Source: Desulfotomaculaceae bacterium (GTDB taxonomy: Bacteria; Bacillota; Desulfotomaculia; Desulfotomaculales; Pelotomaculaceae). From it: a stretch of 58,265 nt of DNA. Positions within the stretch are counted from its first letter, which is position 1, and every line of letters begins with the position of its first letter. The stretch lies in NCBI GenBank assembly GCA_028702695.1, contig JAQVOH010000003.1:46370-104634 (forward strand), written 5' to 3'. Made by a program: the position numbers and the translations under genes. Under the pieces are notes generated by a model. The model did not search any database, was not told where the DNA came from, and saw only the letters and a program-made list of their open reading frames with translations. Of this stretch, positions 8,134 through 16,092 are shown one piece after another.

Positions 8134-8654
8134 TATGATAAGCCAAAATCCCCTATGTTCCTATCTCTCAAGGCCTTGTACACATGCTTTGTTAAGAGGC
8201 CAACATTGTAACCAGTGATGATAGCGGATATCATTAATACAGGTAAGAGAATGTAAATATGAAAATCCTGAGCGAGTATGCTTGCTACAAATAATTGCCC
8301 TATGTTATGGCATATAGCGCCAACTATGCTGATATTGATAATACTGATATGATTCCTAAGATAGTGCCACATGAGGGACATAACCAGCAGGCTCAGCGTA
8401 CCACCAGTAATACTGAATAGAAAGCTAACCGGGTTGCCCCCCACTAAAGCCCCCAAAACACATCGGATCACAACAACAAAAAAAGCATCCTTGTAGCCCA
8501 GTATTAATATTGACAATAAAGTGATGATATTGGCCAGACCCAGTTTAACCCCGGGATGCACGCCAGGAATAATAATTGACCTTTCCACGATACTAATGAC
8601 CGTTGCCAATGCGACAAACATGGCAATCGTCACAAGACGTTTAGTGGTAAACAC
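8133..8654 (-). CDS. Gx transporter family membrane protein (Hpre_diP_synt_I type)
   Basis: 173 residues with about five or six membrane helices; PGVHPGVKLGLAN and GGNPVSF are typical of the Gx-transporter / heptaprenyl-diphosphate-synthase component I family. These proteins commonly neighbour NusG-II, FMN-binding and ApbE genes, and this one lies by a NusG-II gene and not far from rnf and apbE. GTG start with SD AGAGGTGA. Substrate unknown. Confidence 0.8.
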   Translation of the reverse strand: MFTTKRLVTIAMFVALATVISIVERSIIIPGVHPGVKLGLANIITLLSILILGYKDAFFVVVIRCVLGALVGGNPVSFLFSITGGTLSLLVMSLMWHYLRNHISIINISIVGAICHNIGQLFVASILAQDFHIYILLPVLMISAIITGYNVGLLTKHVYKALRDRNIGDFGLS

Positions 8655-8824
8655 CTAACTCACCTCTGTCCAGAAAATTGCATTGCGAATGTCCAAAAAT
8701 AACAACCACTGCTTGTGAGACAGGGGACGGTTCTTAGTCTCATGATTAGTAGAAATACATTAAACTGCTGGAAAAGACTTTGGGGTAGTGGACTTGGGGC
8801 CTTTTGAGCATACTGTGGAGAGTC

Positions 8825-9205
8825 TTAGTAGGAAGTGGCGTCCACTCCGTTGGACTCTCCTTTAATGATAACTTTGAGCTTGTTTGGCGCACAAAAGGAT
8901 ATTTGACCGGTCTTGCTCAACCAGCCTGTCTTAACGCAAATCTGATTGGGGCAGTCGGCTTCTTTAACCCTGACCTGGCCATCTTTTATCTCAACCACGT
9001 TATAATGCCCTTCTGAATCCGTAATCTTAATTTCCTCATCGGCAGCCTCAGATAACGGCATTTGCCGGTATAATTGACCGTTTTTATGTATTTCAATGGT
9101 TAAACCTTCCCCCGCCGGACGGTGCTGCGCCAGGTACAAAAAACCGAAACTAATCAGAGCCAGGGTTAAGAGGGCAGCAGTTAGATAACGATTAAGGTTT
9201 TGCAT
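8825..9205 (-). CDS. NusG domain II-containing exported protein
   Basis: About 126 residues: an N-terminal membrane helix (residues ~7-26), then a small beta-rich NusG-II domain with the conserved pattern DCPNQICVKTGW and FCAPNKL. It is a membrane-anchored extracellular domain, usually beside Gx-transporter and flavin-linked redox genes. I start at the ATG at 9205 because SD GGAGA precedes it; an upstream in-frame ATG at 9223 is less well placed. The 170-base gap to the Gx gene holds an inverted motif (GAGACAGGGGACGG...GTCTC) and a MITE fragment. Confidence 0.85.
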   Translation of the reverse strand: MQNLNRYLTAALLTLALISFGFLYLAQHRPAGEGLTIEIHKNGQLYRQMPLSEAADEEIKITDSEGHYNVVEIKDGQVRVKEADCPNQICVKTGWLSKTGQISFCAPNKLKVIIKGESNGVDATSY

Positions 9206-9381
9206 TGTTTTCTCCAAAGTCATAGATATTTAACTAGAGCCAATTGCAAAGCTCCAAACCCTTGCTCATGGATTGTTAGCATTTTGTAATCGGCCTTATC
9301 TTAATAATATTAGTCGTTAATGCTTAATTTTATTTCTATGCGCCATCAAAGTCAATCGCAGTGCAAACTTTTTGGCAGGTT

Positions 9382-9429
9382 AAAAAAAGGAAAAGGGGTA
9401 TCCCAGATATTTTACTTCTGGGATACCCC
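9382..9429 (-). terminator. Intrinsic terminator of ArsB/NhaD transporter copy 1
   Basis: Minus strand: perfect 13-bp stem (GGGGTATCCCAGA against TCTGGGATACCCC), 9-base loop, then TTTTCCTTTTTTT. Near-identical hairpins follow the two paralogous genes. Confidence 0.93.
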
Positions 9430-9468
9430 CAACATTTTTAGTAGTCAGTCGCCAGTATGTGCTTGCTG

Positions 9469-10863
9469 TTAGGACCCGGAGGTCGCTTTTTTTGTACTCT
9501 TTAGCAGGCCGCTCATGAACCTTGACAGCACCGCCAGGACAATAGCTATGACCAGGGTTATCACTGCTGCCTGCAGGTGGCCGTAAAAATACCAGAGCAA
9601 CAGGTAGCCGGTGGAGATCACGATGGACATCAGCATCAAGGGGAAGGCGGTTTTCATGAATTCGACAAAGGTGACGCGCACGCCCCTCTTTTCCGCCATG
9701 CCGATGACTACCACGTTGGCAGAGGCGCCGATGATGGTCCCGTTGCCGCCCAGGCAGGCGCCCAATGACAGACACCACCACAGAAAGTTCAGGTCTACAA
9801 TGCCCCCCAAGCGTCCCATGTCCTGAATGAGCGGGATCATGGTCGCGACGAAGGGAATATTGTCAACAAAGGAGGAGGCTATCGCCGACAGCCAGAGGAT
9901 TAACATGCCGGTCCCCACCATGTTGCCCCCGGTCGCCTCCAGTGACCACTTGGCCACCTTCTCAATGATACCCACTTCTTCCAGCCCACCGACAATGATA
10001 AATAGGCCGATAAAGAAGAAGAGCACGGGCCACTCCACCGCCGCCAAAGCGTGTTCGACGTCTTCGCCGGATACCAGTAACAGAAGGCTCGCACCCGACA
10101 AGGCAATGACCGAGGATTCAAGGTGGAAGTACTGGTGCAGCAGAAAGCCTAAAATGGTTAACGCCAGGACCACCAGGGACTTCTTGAGAAGGGTGTGGTC
10201 CTTAATCTGCTCCTGCTCGTTCATGAGCATAATATTTGCCTTCAGCTCTTGGGTCGTGTCCAGTTGATTGCGGTAGATGTACTGGAGCAAAAAGATCGTC
10301 ACCACACCTATAACTAAAACGACCGGCGTCAGGTTTAAAACGAAGTCCATGAAGCCGAGTCCGGTAGCGCTGCCGATCATAATGTTCGGCGGGTCCCCGA
10401 TCAGGGTGGAGGTCCCGCCAATGTTGGACATGATAATTTCGGTGAAGAGGAACGGCCACACGCTGATTTTGAGTTGGTTGGTGATGGCGAAGGTGACCGG
10501 TACAATTAAAAGAACGGTGGTCACATTGTCCAGTAAAGCTGACAGGATTGCCGTAATAATGCCGAGAGCGGCAAGAATTTTGAGCGGCTCACCCCCGGAC
10601 ATTTTGGCAGATTTGACTGCCAGGTATTCAAAGACACCGGTTTTCCTGGTGATGCCGACAATGATCATCATGCCCACCAGAAGGCCGATGGTGTTGAAGT
10701 CGATGGCGGAAACCGCTGCCTCTAAGTGGAGTATCCCCACCAAGATCAACAGGCATGCCCCCACCAGGGCTATCACTGTCCGGTGAATTTTTTCGGAAAC
10801 GATGATCGCGTAGGTTATTAGGAAAATAGCTAATGCTATAGCTGACTGGTACTGTTCGATCAT
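9469..10863 (-). CDS. ArsB/NhaD family ion transporter, copy 1
   Basis: 464 residues and about 11-12 membrane helices, ArsB/NhaD branch of the ion-transporter superfamily (COG1055-like). Typical landmarks: FNTIGLLVGMMIIVGI, DNVTTVLL, NIGGTSTLIGDPPN and SFVDNIPFVATMIP, a two-repeat arrangement with the GDPPN and DNIP motifs. Members exchange Na+/H+ or export arsenite/organic anions; no ars genes are nearby, so cation exchange is my preferred guess. SD GAGGTGA, ATG at 10863. Nearly identical to copy 2, so the duplication is recent or conversion is active. Confidence 0.85.
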   Translation of the reverse strand: MIEQYQSAIALAIFLITYAIIVSEKIHRTVIALVGACLLILVGILHLEAAVSAIDFNTIGLLVGMMIIVGITRKTGVFEYLAVKSAKMSGGEPLKILAALGIITAILSALLDNVTTVLLIVPVTFAITNQLKISVWPFLFTEIIMSNIGGTSTLIGDPPNIMIGSATGLGFMDFVLNLTPVVLVIGVVTIFLLQYIYRNQLDTTQELKANIMLMNEQEQIKDHTLLKKSLVVLALTILGFLLHQYFHLESSVIALSGASLLLLVSGEDVEHALAAVEWPVLFFFIGLFIIVGGLEEVGIIEKVAKWSLEATGGNMVGTGMLILWLSAIASSFVDNIPFVATMIPLIQDMGRLGGIVDLNFLWWCLSLGACLGGNGTIIGASANVVVIGMAEKRGVRVTFVEFMKTAFPLMLMSIVISTGYLLLWYFYGHLQAAVITLVIAIVLAVLSRFMSGLLKSTKKATSGS

Positions 10864-10916
10864 TTGATCACCTCATGTAAAAGTTTAATGCATGCAAATT
10901 AATGTGAAAACATCAT

Positions 10917-11028
10917 AACTCATCACAATGTGGGTATGCATTCATTTGCACAAGACTTAAAGGAATGCAAAAAAATTCCCTTAAGTTGCTGCAGCTTTTG
11001 CGCAATTGAAATAGCACCCACATTGCTG
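10917..11028 (+). repeat. Dispersed GTGGGTGCGA-type inverted-repeat element
   Basis: Begins AATGTGGGT and ends GCACCCACATTG, with an inner inverted repeat near each end. It is the most diverged complete member of the family also seen at 42940, 45350 and 54600, and lies inside the leader of transporter copy 1. Confidence 0.6.
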
Positions 11029-11042
11029 GGGATATAAAACAA

Positions 11043-11112
11043 GGTGGAAAGTCAGAAATATCTGACCTCCCACCCCAGAAGCCGGTCCTTGAAAACGGAC
11101 CTCGAGATCCGT
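11043..11112 (-). promoter_or_regulatory. Structured leader unit of ArsB/NhaD copy 1 (single copy)
   Basis: Minus strand, two helices. Stem A: ACGGAT, loop CTCGAG, GTCCGT (11095-11112). Hairpin B: GGTGG...CCACC closing an inner GTCAG/CTGAC stem (11043-11074), followed by TTGTTTTAT. The same two helices with paired changes recur twice before copy 2 and three times before copy 3. The unit lies between promoter (11152-11180) and gene. It could be a riboswitch or attenuator; I do not recognise a named class. Confidence 0.6.
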
Positions 11113-11151
11113 CCAACACGTTACACTCTCATTATGTATTTACCACACTAA

Positions 11152-11180
11152 ACTTTATCATAAGGCACTGCTGTGGTCAA
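11152..11180 (-). promoter_or_regulatory. Promoter of ArsB/NhaD copy 1
   Basis: Minus strand -35 TTGACC (11175-11180), 17-base spacer, -10 TAAAGT (11152-11157). The same arrangement recurs in front of the distal leader unit of copies 2 and 3. Confidence 0.55.
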
Positions 11181-11300
11181 GCCGGTATCGTGAATAATTT
11201 TTTACAACCTTGTAGAAAAATGTTACTCACCGGTCACATCCGAGCATTTTGCCGAGCTATGCTGGGAGCAATCGGCACAGGGCAAACTTTTTGGCAGGTC

Positions 11301-11346
11301 AAAAAAGAAAAAGGGTATCCCAGATATTTTACTTCTGGGATACCCC
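11301..11346 (-). terminator. Intrinsic terminator of ArsB/NhaD copy 2
   Basis: Minus strand stem GGGTATCCCAGA against TCTGGGATACCC followed by CTTTTTCTTTTTT. Almost the same sequence as the terminator of copy 1, so the duplicated segment includes the 3' end. Confidence 0.92.
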
Positions 11347-11385
11347 CAACATTTTTAGTAGTCAGTCGCCGGTATGTGCTTGCTG

Positions 11386-12780
11386 TTAGGACCCGGAGGT
11401 CGCTTTTTTTGTACTCTTTAGCAGGCCGCTCATGAACCTTGACAGCACCGCCAGGACAATAGCTATGACCAGGGTTATCACTGCTGCCTGCAGGTGGCCG
11501 TAAAAATACCAGAGCAACAGGTAGCCGGTGGAGATCACGATGGACATCAGCATCAAGGGGAAGGCGGTTTTCATGAATTCGACAAAGGTGACGCGCACGC
11601 CCCTCTTTTCCGCCATGCCGATAACCACCACGTTGGCAGAGGCGCCGATGATGGTTCCGTTGCCGCCCAGGCAGGCGCCCAACGACAGACACCACCACAG
11701 AAAGTTCAGGTCTGCAATGCCCCCCAGGCGTCCCATGTCCTGAATGAGCGGGATCATGGTCGCGACGAAGGGAATATTGTCGACAAAGGAGGAGGCTATC
11801 GCCGACAGCCAGAGGATTAACATGCCGGTTCCCACCATGTTGCCCCCGGTCGCCTCCAGTGACCACTTGGCCACCTTCTCAATGATACCCACTTCTTCCA
11901 GCCCACCGACGATGATAAAGAGGCCGATAAAGAAGAAAAGCACGGGCCACTCCACCGCCGCCAAAGCGTGTTCGACGTCTTCGCCGGATACCAATAACAG
12001 AAGGCTCGCACCCGACAAGGCAATGACCGAGGATTCAAGGTGGAAGTACTGGTGCAGTAGAAAGCCTAAAATGGTTAACGCCAGGACCACCAGGGACTTC
12101 TTGAGAAGGGTGTGATCCTTAATCTGCTCCTGCTCGTTCATGAGCATAATATTTGATTTCAGCTCATCCGACGTGTCCAGTTTATTGCGATAGATGTACT
12201 GGAGCAAAAAGATTGTCACCACACCTATAACTAAAATGACCGGCGTCAGGTTTAAAACGAAGTCCATGAAGCCGAGTCCGGTGGCGCTGCCGATCATGAT
12301 GTTCGGCGGGTCCCCGATCAGGGTGGCTGTACCACCGATGTTGGACATGAGAATTTCGGTGAAGAGGAACGGCCACACGCTAATTTTGAGTTGGCTGGTG
12401 ATGGCGAAGGTGACCGGTACAATTAAAAGGACGGTGGTCACATTGTCCAGGAAAGCTGACAGGATTGCTGTAATAATGCCGAGAGCGGCAAGAATTTTGA
12501 GCGGTTCGCCCCCGGACATTTTAGCAGATTTGACTGCCAGGTATTCAAAGACACCGGTTTTCCTGGTGATACCGACAATAATCATCATGCCCACCAGAAG
12601 GCCGATGGTGTTAAAGTCAATGGCGGAAACCGCTGACTCTAAGTGGAGTATCCCCACCAAGATCAACAGGCATGCCCCTACCAGGGCTATCACTGTCCGG
12701 TGAATTTTTTCGGAAACGATGATCGCGTAGGTTATTAGAAAAATAGCTAATGCTATAGCTGACTGGTACTGTTCGATCAT
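11386..12780 (-). CDS. ArsB/NhaD family ion transporter, copy 2
   Basis: 464 residues, differing from copy 1 at only a small number of visible positions (for example LESAVSA for LEAAVSA and TSDELKSN for TTQELKAN). All family motifs (GDPPN, DNVTTV, DNIPF) are intact. SD GAGGTGA, ATG at 12780. It has two tandem leader units and its own promoter and terminator, so it can be expressed independently of copy 1. Confidence 0.85.
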   Translation of the reverse strand: MIEQYQSAIALAIFLITYAIIVSEKIHRTVIALVGACLLILVGILHLESAVSAIDFNTIGLLVGMMIIVGITRKTGVFEYLAVKSAKMSGGEPLKILAALGIITAILSAFLDNVTTVLLIVPVTFAITSQLKISVWPFLFTEILMSNIGGTATLIGDPPNIMIGSATGLGFMDFVLNLTPVILVIGVVTIFLLQYIYRNKLDTSDELKSNIMLMNEQEQIKDHTLLKKSLVVLALTILGFLLHQYFHLESSVIALSGASLLLLVSGEDVEHALAAVEWPVLFFFIGLFIIVGGLEEVGIIEKVAKWSLEATGGNMVGTGMLILWLSAIASSFVDNIPFVATMIPLIQDMGRLGGIADLNFLWWCLSLGACLGGNGTIIGASANVVVIGMAEKRGVRVTFVEFMKTAFPLMLMSIVISTGYLLLWYFYGHLQAAVITLVIAIVLAVLSRFMSGLLKSTKKATSGS

Positions 12781-13297
12781 TTAATCACCTCATGTAAAAA
12801 TTAAAATCCTTAAACTGCTGCGAAAGCACCCACCTTGTTGGGGGAATAAAATGGGGAATAAAATAAGGTAGTAAAATAAAAAACCTGACTCTCCACCCCG
12901 AAGCCTTAAGTTCCTTGAAAGGTGGTGAAATCAGATATATGACTTCCCACCCCAGAAGTCTGTACTCCTTGAAACGGACCTTGAAGCCCGTCCAACACGT
13001 TAATACTCTTCATGCCCTTGTCACGCTAAACTTTATCCCATAACGCTGCTATGGTTCGCTCATTATGCTCACCTCTTTTATTAAAATCACACTCACATTG
13101 TTGGGTTAATAAAATTTGGGTTAATAAAATAAGGTGGTGAAACAAAAAAACTGACTCTCCACCCCAAAAAGCCTTAAGTTCCTTGAAAGGTGGTGAAATC
13201 AGATATATGACTTCCCACCCCAGAAGTCTGTACTCCTTGAAACGGACCTTGAAGCCCGTCCAACACGTTAACACTCGTTATATAATTGCCACGGTAA
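12781..13297 (-). promoter_or_regulatory. Double structured leader of ArsB/NhaD copy 2
   Basis: Two successive copies of the leader unit. Stem A at 12974-12991 and 13242-13259 reads ACGGGC/GTCCGT with loop TTCAAG; hairpin B at 12921-12951 and 13189-13219 has GGTGG/CCACC around GAAGTCA/TGATTTC. A second, AT-rich hairpin of similar shape follows each. The units are separated by an SD and a start (GAGGTGAGCATAATG) whose ORF stops after four codons at 13063-13049. The proximal unit's -35 position is degraded. Confidence 0.6.
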
Positions 13298-13326
13298 ACT
13301 TTATCACATGGCGCTGCTATGGTCAA
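13298..13326 (-). promoter_or_regulatory. Promoter of ArsB/NhaD copy 2 (distal unit)
   Basis: Minus strand -35 TTGACC (13321-13326), 17-base spacer, -10 TAAAGT (13298-13303). Identical boxes to the copy 1 promoter. Confidence 0.55.
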
Positions 13327-13444
13327 GCCAACCAGTAAAATATTTTTACAGCTTTGCAAGAAAATGCACCTGTCGATTCATAGCCGGCAGCCCTTTTCCT
13401 TCATTATACTTGGAATTATTGCTTTAACTTTTGGCAGGTCAATA

Positions 13445-13484
13445 AAAGAAAAAGGTATCCCAGATATTTTACTTCTGGAATACC
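13445..13484 (-). terminator. Intrinsic terminator of ArsB/NhaD copy 3
   Basis: Minus strand stem GGTATTCCAGA against TCTGGGATACC (one G.T pair), then TTTTTCTTTTATT. Diverged relative of the terminators at 9382 and 11301. Confidence 0.85.
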
Positions 13485-13536
13485 CCCTAACATTTTCAGT
13501 AGACAGTTGCTCGTATGTGCATTTCTTTGGAACCCA

Positions 13537-14916
13537 TTATTTTGTTCCCTTTAGCAGACGGACGCTCAGGGCTTTTGACAGAATCGCCAGGGCAACAGCT
13601 ATGACCAGCGCTATTACGGCTGCCTGCAGGTGGCCGTAAAAATACCAGAGCAACAGGTAGCAGGTGGAGATCACCACGGACAGCAGCATCAAGGGGAAGG
13701 CGGTTTTCATAAATGCGATAAAGGTGACACGCACTCCCCTCTTTTCCGCCATGCCTACGACCACCACGTTGGCAGAGGCGCCGATAATGGTTCCGTTGCC
13801 GCCCAGGCAGGCGCCCAACGACAGACACCACCAGAGAAAGTTCAGGTCTGCAATGCCCCCCAGGCGTCCCATGTCCTGGATGAGCGGGATCATGGTCGCG
13901 ACGAAGGGGATATTATCGACAAAGGCTGAGGCTATCGCCGACAACCATAGGATTAACATGCCGGTCCCCACCATGTTGCCCCCGGTCGCCTCCAGTGACC
14001 ACTTGGCCACTGCTTCAATGATACCCACTTCTTCCAGCGCGCCGATGATCACAAAGAGACCTATAAAGAAGAAGAGCACGGGCCACTCCACCGCCGCCAG
14101 GGCGTGTTCGACGTCTTTGCCGGAAACCAGTAACAGAAGACTCGCACCCGATAGGGCGATGACCGAGGATTCAAGGTGGACATATTGGTGCAATAGAAAG
14201 CCTAAAATGGTTAGCGCCAGTACCACCAGGCACTTCCTGAGAAGGGCGTGGTCCTTAATCTGCTCCTGCTCGTTCATACGCATAATATTTGACTTCAGCT
14301 CTTGGGTCGTGTCAAGTTGATTGCGGTAGATGTACTGGAGCAAAAAGATCGTCACCACACCTATAACTATAATGACCGGCGTCAGGTTAAAAGCAAAGTC
14401 CATGAAGCCTAGTCCGGTGGCGCTGCCGATCATGATGTTCGGCGGATCCCCGATCAGGGTGGCGGTCCCGCCGATGTTGGACATGAGAATTTCAGTGAAG
14501 AGGAACGGCCACACGTTGATTTTGAGTTGACTGGTGATGGCGAAGGTGACCGGTACAATTAAGAGGACGGTGGTCACATTGTCCAGGAAAGCTGACAGGA
14601 TTGCCGTAACAATGCCGAGAGCGGCAAGAATTTTGAGCGGCTCGCCCCCGGACATCTTGGCGGATTTGACTGCCAGGTATTCAAAGACACCGGTTTCCCT
14701 GGTGATGCCGACAATGATCATCATGCCCACCAAAAGGCCGATGGTGTTAAAGTCGATGGCGGAAATACCTTTCTCCAAGTCGAGTATCCCCACCAATATC
14801 ACCAGGCAAGCCCCGATCAGGGCTATCACTGTCCGGTGAATTTTTTCGGAAATGATGACCGCGTAGGTTATTAGAAAAATGGCTAATGCTATAGCTGACT
14901 GGTACTGTTCGATCAT
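13537..14916 (-). CDS. ArsB/NhaD family ion transporter, copy 3
   Basis: About 459 residues. Same family and motifs as copies 1 and 2 but clearly more diverged (GILDLEKGISAIDF, a shorter C-terminus ending LLKGTK). The open frame extends to 14961, but SD GAGGTGA sits before the ATG at 14916, where homology to the other copies begins. Three tandem leader units precede it. The oldest branch of the three by divergence. Confidence 0.85.
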   Translation of the reverse strand: MIEQYQSAIALAIFLITYAVIISEKIHRTVIALIGACLVILVGILDLEKGISAIDFNTIGLLVGMMIIVGITRETGVFEYLAVKSAKMSGGEPLKILAALGIVTAILSAFLDNVTTVLLIVPVTFAITSQLKINVWPFLFTEILMSNIGGTATLIGDPPNIMIGSATGLGFMDFAFNLTPVIIVIGVVTIFLLQYIYRNQLDTTQELKSNIMRMNEQEQIKDHALLRKCLVVLALTILGFLLHQYVHLESSVIALSGASLLLLVSGKDVEHALAAVEWPVLFFFIGLFVIIGALEEVGIIEAVAKWSLEATGGNMVGTGMLILWLSAIASAFVDNIPFVATMIPLIQDMGRLGGIADLNFLWWCLSLGACLGGNGTIIGASANVVVVGMAEKRGVRVTFIAFMKTAFPLMLLSVVISTCYLLLWYFYGHLQAAVIALVIAVALAILSKALSVRLLKGTK

Positions 14917-15651
14917 TATATTCACCTCATAAAAGTTAAATTTCTCAAATCGGACCCACAATAAAAAAATCCAACTTCACACCCCACTCCGAAAAGCCTT
15001 AGTTCCTTGCAAGGTGGTGAAATCAGATATATGGCTTCCCACCCCAGAAGCCTGCCTTCCTTGAAAACGAACCTTGTAGTCCGTCCAACACGGTAAAACC
15101 CATTATGCACTTGTCACGGTAGACTTTATCATATGCGCTGCTATGGTTAGCTCATCAATCACCTCATCACTTAGTAGTTAAATACCTTAAGCTGCTGCGA
15201 AATTCTTTGTGCGATTGAAAAGGTGGTAAAATAAAAAATCTGATCTTCCACCCCCGAAAACCCTTAAGTTCCTTGCAAGGTGGTAAAATCAGACATATGA
15301 CTTCCCACCCCAGAAGTCTGCTTTCCTTGAAAACGAACCTTGCAGTCCGTCCAACACGTTAAAACCCATTATGCACTTGTCACGGTAAACTTTATTATAT
15401 GGCGCTGCTATGGTTAGCGCATCAATCACATCAACTTAATAGTTAACTACCTTAAGCTGCTGCGAAAGTCTTTGTGCGATTGAAAAGGTGGTAAAATAAA
15501 AAACCTGATCTTCCACCCCGAAACCCTTAAGTTCCTTGCAAGGTGGTAAAATCAGACATATGACTTCCCACCCCAGAAGTCTGCTTTCCTTGAAAACGGA
15601 CCCTGCGATCCGTCCAACACGTTAACACTCGTTATTTATTTGCCACGGTAA
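14917..15651 (-). promoter_or_regulatory. Triple structured leader of ArsB/NhaD copy 3
   Basis: Three leader units. Stem A at 15067-15084, 15333-15350 and 15596-15613 reads ACGGAC/GTTCGT, the same, then ACGGAT/GTCCGT, with loops TACAAG, TGCAAG and CGCAGG. Hairpin B lies at 15013-15043, 15279-15309 and 15542-15572. Units are joined at vestigial starts that stop at once (ATGAGCTAA near 15155; ATGCGCTAA near 15420), the first behind a GAGGTGA. The two inner units have CTAACC in place of TTGACC. This explains the otherwise gene-free stretch of more than 700 bases. Confidence 0.6.
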
Positions 15652-15680
15652 ACTGTATCACAAGGCGCTGCTGTGGTCAA
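15652..15680 (-). promoter_or_regulatory. Promoter of ArsB/NhaD copy 3 (distal unit)
   Basis: Minus strand -35 TTGACC (15675-15680), 17-base spacer, -10 TACAGT (15652-15657). The most distal of three units and the only one with an intact -35. Confidence 0.5.
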
Positions 15681-15954
15681 GACGGTACAAAAAAATATTT
15701 ACAACCTTGCAGGGAATTGCATTTGAAGGTAGAAAATTACAAAATATTTAGACATTCCAGACGATAGGCGGCGAACTGCCTAGCTCACCAATCATGGTAA
15801 ATCATTACAAAGAAAGCGAGGCCCTTGTCCGGTATATAACATTATAAATTCCTATGAATTACTAATTCCAACGCAAACTCCATAATTGCTCAAAGAAGAC
15901 ATAAAGCAACTATCACAAAGAACCAAGAAACACCCGCTAAACGTCGTATTTGCT

Positions 15955-15983
15955 CTTCACTTTCATGTCTTTTGTGCTATAAT
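15955..15983 (+). promoter_or_regulatory. Promoter of the rnf operon (extended -10)
   Basis: TGCTATAAT at 15975-15983 is a perfect extended -10 element; the -35 region (TTCACT, 15956-15961) is weak, as is usual with an extended -10. Transcription would start near 15990, about 100 bases before rnfC. Confidence 0.6.
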
Positions 15984-16001
15984 ATCGAGGTACGCAGTGT
16001 C

Positions 16002-16028
16002 AAGGCTCGACTTTTCTTATCGAGCCTT
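16002..16028 (+). promoter_or_regulatory. Hairpin in the rnf leader
   Basis: Perfect 9-bp stem AAGGCTCGA / TCGAGCCTT with a 9-base T-rich loop, between promoter and rnfC. It lacks a long T-run afterwards, so it may be an attenuator, an mRNA-stabilising 5' hairpin or a protein site. Confidence 0.5.
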
Positions 16029-16092
16029 TCACCACAAACTCGTTCAATGCTCCGGTGTGGCGAGTCAGAAATCGGTAAAGAGAGGGGAAGGT

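Noticed and set aside
9611-14839. Long plus-strand ORFs opposite the three transporters (up to 218 codons)
   Set aside because: Antisense shadows of membrane-helix codons, recurring only because the genes are paralogous. No SD and no recognisable domain.
14917-15651. T-box leader upstream of transporter copy 3
   Set aside because: GGTGG suggested a T-box, but the antiterminator signature and specifier-loop layout are missing, and the downstream genes are not amino-acid related.
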